A stretch of DNA of 64,000 bases from Streptomyces sp. B3I8 (GTDB lineage: Bacteria > Actinomycetota > Actinomycetes > Streptomycetales > Streptomycetaceae): contig NZ_JAUSYN010000002.1 of NCBI RefSeq assembly GCF_030816915.1, forward strand, positions 1,153,501 to 1,217,500, given 5' to 3'. The position numbers and the translations under genes are program-made. Below are positions 9,726-19,127 of this stretch, one piece after another; within the stretch, counting starts at the first letter, position 1; every line of letters starts with the position of its first letter. A model generated the notes under the pieces. That model was not told the origin of the DNA. It worked only from the letters and a program-made list of their open reading frames with translations, and searched no databases.

Positions 9726-9849
9726 GCCGGCAGCCTAAGGTCTGTGGGCGTGCTCGCCATGACCTCGGGGGTCATGGTCCGTCGTGCGGCGCCCGTCCAC
9801 TCTGGATCCCGTCAGAGCAGCGAACGATCCGAACGACGGAGGACGGACC

Positions 9850-10212
9850 ATGGACACGAAGAGCGTCGTCGAGGCGTACCTGGCCACGTGGAACTCCGAG
9901 GGTGAGCAGCGCGCGAAGCTCCTCGCCGAGCACTGGGCGCCCGACGTGGCTTACACCGACCCGCTGGCGGAGATCACCGGCCATGCCGGACTCGCCGCCC
10001 TGATCGACGGAGTACACGGGCAGTTCCCCGGCTGCGTGTTCACGCCCGTCGGCGAGCCCGACGCCCACCACGGCCAACTGCGGTTCCGCTGGGGCCTCGG
10101 GCCCGAGGGTGCCGAGCCGATGGTGATCGGCTTCGACGTCCTGGTCCTGGACGGCGAGGGCCGCATCCGCGACGTCCGCGGTTTCCTCGACAAGGTGCCC
10201 GCCGGCGCCTGA
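9850..10212 (+). CDS. SnoaL-like / NTF2-fold protein
   Basis: 120 residues forming one alpha+beta cone: MDTKSVVEAYLATWNSEGEQ, then HWAPDVAYTDPLAEITGHAGL, ending in VLVLDGEGRIRDVRGFLDK. This is the usual order of SnoaL-like polyketide-cyclase/NTF2 proteins; such small members may be isomerases, hydrolases or binding proteins. GGAGG lies 8 nt before the ATG. It is divergently transcribed from the MmyB-type regulator. The substrate is unknown. Confidence 0.8.
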   Translation: MDTKSVVEAYLATWNSEGEQRAKLLAEHWAPDVAYTDPLAEITGHAGLAALIDGVHGQFPGCVFTPVGEPDAHHGQLRFRWGLGPEGAEPMVIGFDVLVLDGEGRIRDVRGFLDKVPAGA

Positions 10213-10234
10213 GCCGCCGGGAGGGGCCGCCCCT

Positions 10235-10262
10235 GGCAGTCCTCCGCGACCGGAGGGCTGCC
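10235..10262. terminator. bidirectional hairpin between convergent genes
   Basis: GGCAGTCCTCCG pairs with CGGAGGGCTGCC around a CGAC loop, giving a 12-bp stem with one G-T pair. It sits between the ends of the SnoaL-like gene and the GHL10 gene and would serve both. Confidence 0.7.
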
Positions 10263-10279
10263 GCCGGCACCGCGCGGCC

Positions 10280-11533
10280 TCAGCGCACCGGGCGCCGCCC
10301 CGGGCGCGTCACCCGGTCGTAGTGGTCCTCGACCACTTCCGTCATCGCGCCGATCGGGTCCGCGCCCACCTCCTTCGCGGAGAAGAAGACGTGCCCCGTC
10401 ACCTGCGGGTATTCCGCCGCGAACGTGAGGTGGCGGGAGAGTTCCGCCGTGTCCTGCCAGGCCTCCGGCTGGGCGGGGTCGCCCGCCTTGTACAGCGCCT
10501 CCCCGATGTACAGGTCCACCCCCGTGCCCTTGGCCACCGCCGACCACCACGGCACCAGCTCCGCGTAGTCCGCCGCCGGGAAGCCGATGTTCCAGTAGAC
10601 CTGCGGGCAGAGGTAGTCGATCCACCCCTCCCGCACCCATTTCCGGGTGTCCGCGTACAGGTCGTCGTACGTCTGCACGCCCGCCCGCGTGTCCGAGCCT
10701 CGTGGGTCGGTCTCGGCGTTGCGCCAGACGCCGAACGGGCTGATACCGAAGCGCGCGGCGGGCCGCACCTCGCGGATGCGGGCGGCCGTCTCCAGGATCA
10801 GCCTGTCGATGTTGTCGCGGCGCCAGGCCGCCCGGTCGGGGAAGCCGTCGCCGTGCGCCGCGTACGCCGCGTCGTCGTCGAAGGTCTGGCCGGCCACCGG
10901 GTACGGGTAGAAGTAGTCGTCGAAGTGGACGCCGTCGACCCGGTAGCGGCGCACCGCGTCGAGCATGGCGTCCTGGACGAAGGCCCGGACCTCGGGCAGC
11001 CCGGGGTTGTAGTAGAGCTTCCCGCCGTACGGCACCACCCAGTCGGGGTGGCGTCGTGCGGGGTGGGTGGCCACCAGCCGGCCGGGGTCGGTGTGGTTGG
11101 CGATGCGGTACGGGTTGCACCAGGCGTGCAGTTCGAGCCCGCGGGCGTGGGCCTCCTCGACCGCCGTGCCCAGCGGGTCCCAGCCGGGGTCCTGGCCCTG
11201 CGTGCCGGTCAGGTACTCCGACCAGGGTTCGTACGGCGAGGGCCACAGCGCGTCGGCGGTGGGCCGGACCTGGAAGAAGACGGCGTTGAGTTTCCGTTCG
11301 ACGGCGACGTCCAGGTGGGCGCGGAGTTCGGCCCGCTGCTGGGACGCGGTCAGACCGGGCCGGGTGGGCCAGTCGCGGTGGGAGACGGTCGCCAGCCACA
11401 TGCCGCGCATCCGGTTGCTCCCGCCGCGCCGGCGGCGGCCCGCGCCGCCCCTGTCGACGGCCGCCGCGTCGCCCGCGGCCACCAGTGATGTCAGCGCGGC
11501 CATCGCGAACGCCCGCCGTGACAACCGTCCCAT
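10280..11533 (-). CDS. secreted family-10-like glycosyl hydrolase (GHL10/DUF4015 type)
   Basis: 417 residues. The N-terminus carries a Tat-type signal: twin arginine in RLSRRAFAMAAL, a hydrophobic stretch, then an Ala-rich cleavage region near residue 25. The TIM-barrel motifs are RGMWLATVSHRDWP, NAVFFQVRPTADALWPS, HAWCNPYR and DGVHFDDYFYP, with acidic residues placed as in GHL10 proteins thought to act on polysaccharide or peptidoglycan. The ATG is the start that places RR correctly; a further upstream in-frame stretch is non-coding. Export would depend on the TatAC genes near 54 kb. Confidence 0.88.
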   Translation of the reverse strand: MGRLSRRAFAMAALTSLVAAGDAAAVDRGGAGRRRRGGSNRMRGMWLATVSHRDWPTRPGLTASQQRAELRAHLDVAVERKLNAVFFQVRPTADALWPSPYEPWSEYLTGTQGQDPGWDPLGTAVEEAHARGLELHAWCNPYRIANHTDPGRLVATHPARRHPDWVVPYGGKLYYNPGLPEVRAFVQDAMLDAVRRYRVDGVHFDDYFYPYPVAGQTFDDDAAYAAHGDGFPDRAAWRRDNIDRLILETAARIREVRPAARFGISPFGVWRNAETDPRGSDTRAGVQTYDDLYADTRKWVREGWIDYLCPQVYWNIGFPAADYAELVPWWSAVAKGTGVDLYIGEALYKAGDPAQPEAWQDTAELSRHLTFAAEYPQVTGHVFFSAKEVGADPIGAMTEVVEDHYDRVTRPGRRPVR

Positions 11534-11748
11534 CGCACACCCCACACTCCGCGGACCCGCCCGGTCGCGGGTCGTCCGGCGCACCAGCATGCCCGACCCG
11601 GGAGATCGATCACCGGTACTTGGGGGTAACGTGCACGATCGGAGCAGACGCCGGGCCACGGACGCCGCACCGGGGGCTCGCGAACCGCACCGCCGACTCG
11701 CGAACCGCGGCGGAACGAAGTGGACCGGAGCGATACGAAAGGGACGAT

Positions 11749-12609
11749 GTGACCGACATCGAGCGCGTCGGAGTGGTGGGCTGCGGCCAGATGGGTGCGG
11801 GCATCGCGGAGGTGTGCGCCCGGGCCGGCCTGGAGGTGAAGGTCGCCGAGACCACCGGCGAGGCCCTGGAGATCGGCCGTACGCGGCTGTTCAACTCGCT
11901 GGCCAAGGCGGCCGAGCGCGGCAAGATCAGCGAGGAGGAGCTGGCGGCGACGCAGGCCCGGCTGAGCTTCACCACCGATCTGGGCGAGTTCTCCGACCGC
12001 GATCTGGTGATCGAGGCGGTCGTCGAGAACGAGCAGGTGAAGACGGAGATCTTCCAGGTGCTCGACCAGGTGGTGACCCGCCCGGACGCGATCCTCGCCT
12101 CCAACACCTCCTCGATCCCGCTGGTGAAGCTGGCGGTCGCCACCGCGCGCCCGGACCAGGTCGTCGGCATCCACTTCTTCAACCCGGCCCCGGTGCAGCG
12201 GCTCGTCGAGCTGATCCCCGCGCTCACCACCTCCGAGGGCACGCTGGGGCGGGCCCAGCTCTTCGCCGAGAAGGTCCTCGGCAAGCACGCGATCCGGGCG
12301 CAGGACCGCTCCGGGTTCGTGGTGAACGCGCTGCTGATCCCGTATCTGCTGTCCGCGATCCGGATGTTCGAGTCGGGCATCGCCAGCCGCGAGGACATCG
12401 ACAACGGCATGGAGATGGGCTGCGCCCACCCGATGGGGCCGCTGAAGCTGTCCGACCTGATCGGCCTGGACACGGTCGCCTCGGTGGCGGACAGCATGTA
12501 CCAGGAGTACAAGGAGCCGCTGTACGCCGCTCCCCCGCTGCTGCAGCGGATGGTCGACGCGGGCAGGCTCGGCCGCAAGACCGGCTCGGGCTTCTACACC
12601 TACGCCTGA
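11749..12609 (+). CDS. 3-hydroxybutyryl-CoA dehydrogenase
   Basis: 286 residues, soluble. The Rossmann motif GCGQMGAGIAEV begins at residue 11, SNTSSIP and HFFNPAPVQRLVE follow (catalytic His in the second), and the C-terminal helical domain ends GRKTGSGFYTY. The enzyme oxidises 3-hydroxyacyl-CoA to 3-oxoacyl-CoA with NAD, in butyrate, PHB or phenylacetate breakdown and in supplying ethylmalonyl-CoA precursors. The start is GTG, four bases after GGGA, and overlaps an unused ATG-TGA. No thiolase or crotonase lies beside it, so the pathway is not fixed by context. Confidence 0.92.
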   Translation: MTDIERVGVVGCGQMGAGIAEVCARAGLEVKVAETTGEALEIGRTRLFNSLAKAAERGKISEEELAATQARLSFTTDLGEFSDRDLVIEAVVENEQVKTEIFQVLDQVVTRPDAILASNTSSIPLVKLAVATARPDQVVGIHFFNPAPVQRLVELIPALTTSEGTLGRAQLFAEKVLGKHAIRAQDRSGFVVNALLIPYLLSAIRMFESGIASREDIDNGMEMGCAHPMGPLKLSDLIGLDTVASVADSMYQEYKEPLYAAPPLLQRMVDAGRLGRKTGSGFYTYA

Positions 12610-12632
12610 TCACCCGGGCTTCGCCGCTTCAC

Positions 12633-12666
12633 GGGCCCGGCACTCCCCTCGGGGAGCGCCGGGCCC
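12633..12666 (+). terminator. terminator after 3-hydroxybutyryl-CoA dehydrogenase
   Basis: GGGCCCGGC and GCCGGGCCC form a perfect 9-bp outer stem around a second inner stem (CTCCCC / GGGGAG). It starts 23 bp after the stop codon. No U-run follows, as is common in Streptomyces. Confidence 0.75.
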
Positions 12667-12797
12667 GCGGCATTCGCACGGAGTGTGCGGGGCGGGTCCG
12701 CATATGCCATTCGCACACTCTCCCCCGCACTCGCGCGGAGGAGTTCACTCCTCATGCACATGCAACGAACGGGTCGACCAGGAAAGGAGCGGTATCC

Positions 12798-13055
12798 GTG
12801 ACCGCCGACCCCGATCATCCGGTCATCCATCCAGACGTGGCGGAACTGCGCCGCCGGCTGGACGTGGCGCACGCCCGTGTCGAGGGCGGACTGGCCCTGC
12901 TCACGCACCGCACCGAGCAGACCGCCAAGGACGTCGACGAGCTGAGCGCGCGGCTCGCCGCGCTGGAACACGCGCGCTGGCCCCTGCCCTCCCTCGCCGT
13001 CCTCACCGCCCTCGGCGCGCTCGTCGTCGCGGTCTGGCAGGCGCTGGGCCACTGA
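12798..13055 (+). CDS. small coiled-coil membrane protein, unknown function
   Basis: 85 residues. A helical, heptad-like region (about 15-55, VAELRRRLDVAHARVEGGL then DVDELSARLAALEH) is followed by one C-terminal membrane helix (LPSLAVLTALGALVVAVWQAL). This tail-anchored coiled-coil plan resembles small phage XhlA-like proteins and many unassigned Streptomyces proteins. The GTG start has a strong GGAAAGGAG 8 nt upstream, supporting translation. It stands alone behind a terminator. No function is assigned. Confidence 0.7.
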   Translation: MTADPDHPVIHPDVAELRRRLDVAHARVEGGLALLTHRTEQTAKDVDELSARLAALEHARWPLPSLAVLTALGALVVAVWQALGH

Positions 13056-13070
13056 CCGACGGCGCAGGGC

Positions 13071-13085
13071 CCCTGGGAACCAGGG
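13071..13085. terminator. short hairpin between convergent genes
   Basis: CCCTGG-GAA-CCAGGG lies in the 32-bp gap between the small membrane protein gene and the Nudix gene. The stem is only 6 bp, so this is tentative. Confidence 0.4.
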
Positions 13086-13087
13086 AC

Positions 13088-13636
13088 TCAGGGCCGTGGT
13101 GTGTCCCCACCGAGCCGGAGGTGATGCAGGAGCAGTAACGCGGCCGCCATGGTGGCGGCCGGGACCTCGCCGCGGGCGACCATGTCGGGGACAAGTTTGA
13201 GCGGGACCCACTCCCTGCGGTCGGACTCGAAGTCGTCCACGGGGTGTCCCGTGTAGGCGCCCTCGTCGGTCCAGTAGACGTGGTGCCGCGCGTCCGTGAG
13301 CCCGTTGGAGGGCTCGGCGCTCATCAGGTGCCGCAGCGGTCCCGGCCGCCAGCCGGTCTCCTCCTCCAGCTCCCGGGCGGCGGCCGCGGCGATGTCCTCG
13401 CCGTCCTCGACCACGCCCGCCGCGAGTTCCCAGCCCCAGCTGTCGGTGATGAAGCGGTGCCGCCACAGCAGCAGCACCTCGTTCGCCTCGTTGACGACGG
13501 TGGCCACGGCCACGGGCCGCAGCCGGATGAGGAAGTGGTCCAGGTGCCGGCCGTCCGGCAGGACGACGTCCGCCAGATTGACGCGGAACCAGCGGTTCTC
13601 GTACACATGCTGTTCGTTCTCTTTCGTCCACTGCAC
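13088..13636 (-). CDS. Nudix hydrolase (ADP-ribose-pyrophosphatase-like)
   Basis: 182 residues. The Nudix box is complete: GVVEDGED is followed by RELEEETGW, with the spacing expected for GX5EX7REUXEEXGU. The beta-strand LIRLRPVAVATVVNEANEVLL precedes it, as in NudF-like sugar-nucleotide hydrolases. GTG was chosen as start (VQWTKENEQHVYENRWF) because AGGTGG lies 8 nt upstream and homologous proteins begin near this YENRWF motif. The neighbour upstream is an NsdA-like regulator on the same strand, 64 bp away. The substrate is not evident. Confidence 0.88.
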   Translation of the reverse strand: MQWTKENEQHVYENRWFRVNLADVVLPDGRHLDHFLIRLRPVAVATVVNEANEVLLLWRHRFITDSWGWELAAGVVEDGEDIAAAAARELEEETGWRPGPLRHLMSAEPSNGLTDARHHVYWTDEGAYTGHPVDDFESDRREWVPLKLVPDMVARGEVPAATMAAALLLLHHLRLGGDTPRP

Positions 13637-13700
13637 GGTTCTGCCACCTTTCGTTCGATCAGGTGGCAATATCCCAGCGGCTCCTCCGGCTGGGCGGAAC

Positions 13701-15059
13701 CTACAGCGGCACGCGCAGGGCGCCGTCGATGAGGGCGGCGGCCTCGGCGGTGCCCGCGCAGCCGCTGGAGACCAGGTGCTCGCGGACCGCGCGGAGCCGG
13801 TCGCGCAGCCGCTGGGACTCCATGCCGCGCGCGGCCTCCGTCATCTCCACCGCCGTCGCGGCCGCCTTGTCGGCGTTGCCGCGGCGCAGTTCGATGTGGC
13901 TCAGCATGGCGAGCCGGTGCACCCGGCCCCGGTCGTGCGCCGGGGTGCCGACGGCCGCGGCCGCGTGCCGGCCGGCCGCCGTGAGGTCGCCGAGGCTCAG
14001 CAGGGCTTCCGCCACCTGGACGTTGACCAGACCGGGCTGGACGTAGCCGGTCTCGTCCGGTTCCCGGCCGCGCCGGATGTGCTCGGCGGCGGACTCGGCC
14101 CGCCGGATGCAGGACAGCGCGCCGCTGCCGTCGCCGAGGTGCGCGTACGCCTTGGCCTGCATCGCGTACAGGTCGGAGGCGAGCGCGGGGGTGATCTGCT
14201 TGCCGGCGGCGCGCAGCGCGGCCTCGGCGAAGGCGACGGCCTGCCGGTACTCCCGCAGATACAGCGACTGGTTGACGAGCAGTGCGATCACGTACGCGCC
14301 CAGTCCCCGGTCCCCGCTCGCCTTGGCCAGCCGCAGGGCCTGGTGGAAGTAGCGCTGGGCCAGCCCGTGGGCGTCGGAGTCGTACGCGCAGATCCCGGCG
14401 ATGGCCACCAACCCGCCGGTGGCGCGGTGCAGTTGGCGGCCGGTGGCGTCGGTGTAGCCACCACGCAGCAGCGGGGCCGCCTCGGTGTTGAGGAAGCCGA
14501 CGACGCGGGCGCGGGTCGCGACGCCGCCCGCCTTGCGGTACATCTGCTCGTAGTGGCCCCGGGCGGTGCGCAGCAACTCGATGTCGGCGAGGCTCACATG
14601 ATGCCGGCCGCCGCGCGAGACGTCCGTGTCCTCGGGCGGGTTCTCCCACTCCCACACCGGCATCACGGCGGGCGTCCCGGTGACCGCGGGGGCACCGAGG
14701 ACATGCGCGCGCTGCTGCTCGTCGGAGCGCCACAGCGCGGTGGCCCGCTCGACGAAGCCGGAGAGGGTGGAGTGGCCGCCGGCGTGCGGGGCGGCCCGGT
14801 CGCCGGGCACGCCGGGCAGGCCGAGCCCGATGTCGTCGAGCGTCACCGGGCGCTGCAGCCGGGCGGCGAGCACCTCGCAGATCAGGTCGGGGACCTGGCC
14901 GCGCGGGCGCTGCCCCTTCAACCACCGGGCGACGGCGGTGTGTTCGTACCGCAGGGCCAGGCCGCGGGCGCGGCCGGCCTGGTTGACGTGCGCGGCGAGA
15001 CCGGCGTGCGAGACGCCCGCCTCGTCGAGGATCGCGTCGAGCAGAGTGTTGGGCTGCAT
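13701..15059 (-). CDS. NsdA-like TPR regulator
   Basis: 452 residues. The N-terminus (LLDAILDEAGVSHAGLAAHV, then YEHTAVARWLKGQRPRG) resembles a degenerate helix-turn-helix. From about residue 180 helical repeats of TPR type follow (for example LAQRYFHQALRLAKASGDR, AVAFAEAALRAAG, AESAAEHI). This matches the streptomycete NsdA-like family, whose founding member represses differentiation and antibiotic production in S. coelicolor. The present gene is a paralogue-class match only, so no gene symbol is given. It is not part of the pheST operon, because strong hairpins lie between. Confidence 0.75.
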   Translation of the reverse strand: MQPNTLLDAILDEAGVSHAGLAAHVNQAGRARGLALRYEHTAVARWLKGQRPRGQVPDLICEVLAARLQRPVTLDDIGLGLPGVPGDRAAPHAGGHSTLSGFVERATALWRSDEQQRAHVLGAPAVTGTPAVMPVWEWENPPEDTDVSRGGRHHVSLADIELLRTARGHYEQMYRKAGGVATRARVVGFLNTEAAPLLRGGYTDATGRQLHRATGGLVAIAGICAYDSDAHGLAQRYFHQALRLAKASGDRGLGAYVIALLVNQSLYLREYRQAVAFAEAALRAAGKQITPALASDLYAMQAKAYAHLGDGSGALSCIRRAESAAEHIRRGREPDETGYVQPGLVNVQVAEALLSLGDLTAAGRHAAAAVGTPAHDRGRVHRLAMLSHIELRRGNADKAAATAVEMTEAARGMESQRLRDRLRAVREHLVSSGCAGTAEAAALIDGALRVPL

Positions 15060-15240
15060 GAGTGCCCCCGGTCCCTCGGTGCGCACAGGGTAGTGCGTCC
15101 CGGTTCACACGGGGTGTGAACGGAGTACGCGCGTCCGGGGCGTGCGCCCGCTGTCGCGGGGCGTGGCCGGTGGGTTGACTGGGACACCTCGCAAGAGGCG
15201 GCCGGGCCGCCGGCTCCCCCTCGTACCCGACGGCGGCCCG

Positions 15241-15276
15241 CCCCCGGCGTATCGGTTCCCACCGATACGCCGGGGG
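15241..15276 (-). terminator. long perfect hairpin downstream of pheT
   Basis: CCCCCGGCGTATCGGT and ACCGATACGCCGGGGG are perfect 16-bp complements with a 4-nt TCCC loop. It lies about 80 bp beyond the pheT stop, behind a first hairpin, and should end pheST transcription before the NsdA-like gene. Confidence 0.85.
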
Positions 15277-15331
15277 CCTGCGGCCGACCTCCGTGATGCA
15301 CCGGGGTACTCGGGAAACGCCGGGGGTGTGG

Positions 15332-15348
15332 GGCCCCCTTCGGGGGCC
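15332..15348 (-). terminator. first hairpin after pheT
   Basis: GGCCCCC-TTC-GGGGGCC, a perfect 7-bp stem, begins 9 nt past the pheT stop codon. With the 16-bp hairpin further downstream it makes a tandem terminator. Confidence 0.7.
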
Positions 15349-15356
15349 GCTGGGCC

Positions 15357-17861
15357 TCAGCCCCGCAACACCGCCCCCGTACGGCTGCCCGCCAGGGCGA
15401 CCGCCCTGTCGCGCGCCGCGGACGCCTCGTCCACCGTGAGCGTCCGGTCCCCCGCACGGAAACGCAACGCGTACGCCAGCGACTTGCGCCCCTCCCCCAA
15501 CTGCTCCGCGTTCTCGTACACGTCGAACAGCCGGACGGACTCCAGGAGTTCACCCGCCCCCTCGCGCAGCGCGGCCTCGACGTCGGCGGCGGGCACCGCC
15601 TGGTCGACGACGAGCGCGACGTCCTGGGTCGCGACGGGGAACGTCGAGATCCGGGGCGCCCCGAGCGCACCCTCGCGCGCCCGCTCCAGCACGTCGAGCT
15701 CGACCTCCGCCGCGCACGTCCGCTCCGGCAGGTGCATCGCCTTGACGACCCTCGGGTGCAGCTCACCGGCGTGGCCGACGAGCGTCTCCGCGCCGTCCAC
15801 CGCCGCGTAGAGCGCCGCGCACCGCCCGGGGTGCCAGGGCGCGTGCTGCTCGGCACGCACCGTCAGCTCCACGCCGTACTCGCCGGCGACGACCCGGGCC
15901 GCCTGGACCGCGTCGGCCCAGTCGGACGGGCGGCCCCTGCCCCACCAGCCGGCCTGCTCGCGCGCACCGGCCAGGACGACGGCGGCCCGGCGCGGCTGGC
16001 GCGGCAGCGCGGCGTCGAGCGCGGCCAGGTCGGCCGCGGAGGGCCTGCGGTCGACGGGCAGCCGGGCCGGGACGCGCTCCTCGCCGGTGGGCCGGAAGAC
16101 CAGGCCGGTCTCGAACAGCGCCAGGTCGTGGCTGCCGCGCCCGTCGTTGCGGCGCAGCGCGCCGAGCAGGCCCGGCAGCAGCGTCGTACGGAGGGCGGGC
16201 TCCTCGTCGGACAACGGGTTGACGAGGGTGACGAGGGTCCGGCGCGGGTCGTCCGCGTCCAGGCCGAGCTGGTCGAGGGCGGCCTCGCCGAGGAACGGGT
16301 AGTTCAGCGCCTCGACGTAGCCGGCGCCGGCGAGCGCGCGGCCGACCCTGCGGTGCAGTCGCTGCCGCTCGGTCAGCCCGTGGCCGGGCAGCGGCCGGGG
16401 CAGCGTGGAGGGCAGGTTCTCGTAGCCCTCCAGGCGGATGACCTCCTCCGCCAGATCGTTGGGGTCGGTGAGGTCGGGCCGCCAGGACGGCACGGTGACG
16501 AGCAGTTCGTCCTGCCCGTACACGTCGCACCCGACCTGCTGCAGCCGCCGTACGACGGTCTCGCGGCCGTACGTCACGCCCGCGACCTTGTCCGGGTGGT
16601 CGGCCGGGATGGTGATCGTGTGCGGCGCGGAGGGCGCGATGATCTCGGTGACGCCGGCTTCCGCGGTGCCCCCGGCGAGCAGCACCAGCAGGTCGACGGT
16701 GCGCTGGGCGGCGGCGGAGGCGGCCTCCGGGTCGACGCCCCGCTCGAAGCGGCGGGAGGCCTCGGAGGACAGCTTGTGCCGGCGGGCGGTGCGCGCCACA
16801 GACACGGAGTCGAAGTGGGCGGCCTCGATGACGACCTCGGTGGTGGTGCCCTCGGTGTCGTCGATCTCGGTGTTCGCGCCGCCCATGACGCCGGCCAGGC
16901 CGATCGGACCGCGGTCGTCGGTGATGACCAGGTCGTCGGTGGACAGCTTGCGGGTGACGCCGTCGAGGGTGGTGAGCTCCTCGCCCGCCTCGGCCCGGCG
17001 CACACCGATGGTGCCCCGGACGCGGGAGCGGTCGTAGGCGTGCAGCGGCTGGCCGAGCTCCAGCATCACGTAGTTGGTGATGTCGACGGCGAGGGAGACG
17101 GGACGCATGCCCGCCTTCTGCAGCCGGCGGCGCAGCCAGATCGGGGACTGGGCCTCGGGGTCGAGACCGGTCACCGTGCGCGCGGTGAAGCGGTCGCAGC
17201 CGAAGGGGTCGGCGACCTTGACCGGGTGGCCGAAGGCGTTGGGCGCGGGCACGTCGAGCAGCGCCGGGTCGAGCAGCGGGAGGCCGTAGGCGATGGCGGT
17301 CTCGCGGGCGACGCCACGCATCGACAGGCAGTAGCCGCGGTCGGGGGTGACGGCGATGTCGAGGACCTCGTCGACGAGCTGGAGCAGCTCGATGGCGTCG
17401 GCGCCGACCTCGTGCTCGGGCGGCAGCACGATGATGCCGTGCGTGCCGTCGTCGCCCATGCCGAGCTCGTCGGTGGAGCAGATCATGCCGTGCGAGACCT
17501 TGCCGTAGGTCTTGCGCGCGGCGATCGAGAAGCCGCCGGGGAGCACGGCGCCGGGCAGCACGACGACGACCTTGTCGCCGACGGAGAAGTTGCGGGCGCC
17601 GCAGACGATCTCCTGCGGCTCGCCGGTGCCGTTGGCCTGTCCGACGTCGACGGTGCAGAAGCGGATCGGCTTCTTGAAGCCCTCCAGCTCCTCGATGGTG
17701 CGCACCTGCCCGACGACGAGCGGGCCCTTGAGGCCGTCGCCGAGCTGCTCGACGCTCTCGACCTCGAGGCCCGCCGAGATGAGCTTGGCCTGCACGTCGC
17801 GGCCGGTCTCGGTGGCCGGCAGGTCGACGTACTCCCGCAGCCAGGAAAGCGGGACCCGCAT
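15357..17861 (-). CDS. pheT: phenylalanyl-tRNA synthetase beta subunit
   Basis: 834 residues, the usual length for the bacterial beta chain. The domains are in order: N-terminal tRNA-binding OB domain ([16 protein letters not shown]), B3/B4 editing region, B5 ([18 protein letters not shown]) and the C-terminal anticodon-binding FDX-ACB domain ([16 protein letters not shown], then [22 protein letters not shown]). With PheS it forms the alpha2-beta2 enzyme that charges tRNA-Phe. The ATG shares one base with the pheS stop (TGATG), so expression is coupled. The start is fixed by the [15 protein letters not shown] motif. Confidence 0.98.
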   Translation of the reverse strand: MRVPLSWLREYVDLPATETGRDVQAKLISAGLEVESVEQLGDGLKGPLVVGQVRTIEELEGFKKPIRFCTVDVGQANGTGEPQEIVCGARNFSVGDKVVVVLPGAVLPGGFSIAARKTYGKVSHGMICSTDELGMGDDGTHGIIVLPPEHEVGADAIELLQLVDEVLDIAVTPDRGYCLSMRGVARETAIAYGLPLLDPALLDVPAPNAFGHPVKVADPFGCDRFTARTVTGLDPEAQSPIWLRRRLQKAGMRPVSLAVDITNYVMLELGQPLHAYDRSRVRGTIGVRRAEAGEELTTLDGVTRKLSTDDLVITDDRGPIGLAGVMGGANTEIDDTEGTTTEVVIEAAHFDSVSVARTARRHKLSSEASRRFERGVDPEAASAAAQRTVDLLVLLAGGTAEAGVTEIIAPSAPHTITIPADHPDKVAGVTYGRETVVRRLQQVGCDVYGQDELLVTVPSWRPDLTDPNDLAEEVIRLEGYENLPSTLPRPLPGHGLTERQRLHRRVGRALAGAGYVEALNYPFLGEAALDQLGLDADDPRRTLVTLVNPLSDEEPALRTTLLPGLLGALRRNDGRGSHDLALFETGLVFRPTGEERVPARLPVDRRPSAADLAALDAALPRQPRRAAVVLAGAREQAGWWGRGRPSDWADAVQAARVVAGEYGVELTVRAEQHAPWHPGRCAALYAAVDGAETLVGHAGELHPRVVKAMHLPERTCAAEVELDVLERAREGALGAPRISTFPVATQDVALVVDQAVPAADVEAALREGAGELLESVRLFDVYENAEQLGEGRKSLAYALRFRAGDRTLTVDEASAARDRAVALAGSRTGAVLRG

Positions 17862-18979
17862 CAGATCTCCATCCCGAACGGCCGGGTGAACCGGACGTCA
17901 CCCTCGACCATGTCTCGCATGTCTTCGACGTTGTGGCGGAACATCAGCATCCGCTCGATGCCGAACCCGAAGGCGAAGCCGCTGTACTTCCCGGGGTCGA
18001 CGCCGCAGGAGGTGAGCACCCGGGGATTGACCATGCCGCAGCCGCCGAGCTCGATCCAGCCCTCGGAGGAGCAGGTGCGGCAGGGCCGGTCGGGGTCGCC
18101 GACGGAGGCGCCCTTGCACACGTAGCAGAGCATGTCCATCTCGGCGCTCGGCTCGGTGAAGGGGAAGTAGTTCGGGCGCAGCCGGGTCTTCATCTCCGCG
18201 CCGAACAGCGACTGGACCATGTGGTCGAGGGTGCCCTTGAGGTCGGCCATGGTGAGGCCCTCGTCGATGGCGAGCAGCTCGATCTGGTGGAAGACCGGGG
18301 TGTGCGTGGCGTCCAGCTCGTCGGTGCGGTAGACCCGGCCGGGGCAGACCACGTAGAGCGGCGGCTCGCGGTCGAGCATGCTGCGGGCCTGCACCGGTGA
18401 GGTGTGGGTGCGCAGCACGACGCCGCTGTCCTCGCCCTTGCCGCCCTCGACGAAGAAGGTGTCCTGCATGGTGCGGGCGGGGTGGTTCGGCGCGATGTTG
18501 AGGGCGTCGAAGTTGAACCACTCGGCCTCGACCTCGGGGCCCTCGGCGATCTCGTAGCCCATGGAGACGAAGACGTCGGCGACGCGCTCCATCATCGTGG
18601 TCAGCGGATGCCGGGCGCCGGCCGGGAGGCGGTCGTACGGCAGGGTGACGTCGACGGCCTCCTCGACGAGGACGCGGGCGTCCCGCTCGGCCTCCAGTTC
18701 GGTCTGGCGGGCGGCGAGGGCCTTGTTCACCGCGCCGCGGGCCATGCCGACGCGCTTGCCGGCGTCCGCCTTGGCGTGCGGGGGCAGGGCGCCGATCTCG
18801 CGGTTGGCCAGCGCCAGCGGCGAGGCCGGGCCGGTGTGGGCGACCTTGGCCTCGTGGAGCGCGTCGAGGGAGTCCGCGGCGGCGAAGGCGGCGAGCGCCT
18901 CGTCCCGCATGCGCTCGATCTGTTCCGGTTTCAACGCCTCGACCTCGACAGGGTCGTACGACTTATTGGGTGCCGACAT
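17861..18979 (-). CDS. pheS: phenylalanyl-tRNA synthetase alpha subunit
   Basis: 372 residues. A coiled N-terminal tRNA-binding region precedes the class II catalytic core: motif 2 surroundings [30 protein letters not shown], and motif 3 near [17 protein letters not shown]. The protein binds Phe and ATP and makes the adenylate. It is first in the pheST operon, with a 148-bp spacer upstream that should hold the promoter. I saw no T-box element or leader peptide rich in Phe codons there. Confidence 0.98.
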   Translation of the reverse strand: MSAPNKSYDPVEVEALKPEQIERMRDEALAAFAAADSLDALHEAKVAHTGPASPLALANREIGALPPHAKADAGKRVGMARGAVNKALAARQTELEAERDARVLVEEAVDVTLPYDRLPAGARHPLTTMMERVADVFVSMGYEIAEGPEVEAEWFNFDALNIAPNHPARTMQDTFFVEGGKGEDSGVVLRTHTSPVQARSMLDREPPLYVVCPGRVYRTDELDATHTPVFHQIELLAIDEGLTMADLKGTLDHMVQSLFGAEMKTRLRPNYFPFTEPSAEMDMLCYVCKGASVGDPDRPCRTCSSEGWIELGGCGMVNPRVLTSCGVDPGKYSGFAFGFGIERMLMFRHNVEDMRDMVEGDVRFTRPFGMEI

Positions 18980-19127
18980 CTCTTCCCGTGCTTCCGGTTG
19001 GCTGGCTGATGGTCCCCGTCACCGATCCGAGCTGGGATCGTCACCGACTTCGGGACGCAAAGGTGCCAAAGGCCGAGTCTAACGGGGGTGAGGTGTGCGC
19101 TCGCGCCCGTGGGGTCCGGGGCCGTCC

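Noticed and set aside
11747..11751. ATG start for 3-hydroxybutyryl-CoA dehydrogenase at 11747
   Set aside because: That ATG is followed immediately by TGA; the overlapping GTG at 11749 opens the real frame.
18980..19127. T-box or Phe-rich leader peptide before pheS
   Set aside because: No T-box core sequence, no run of Phe codons and no terminator/antiterminator pair is visible.
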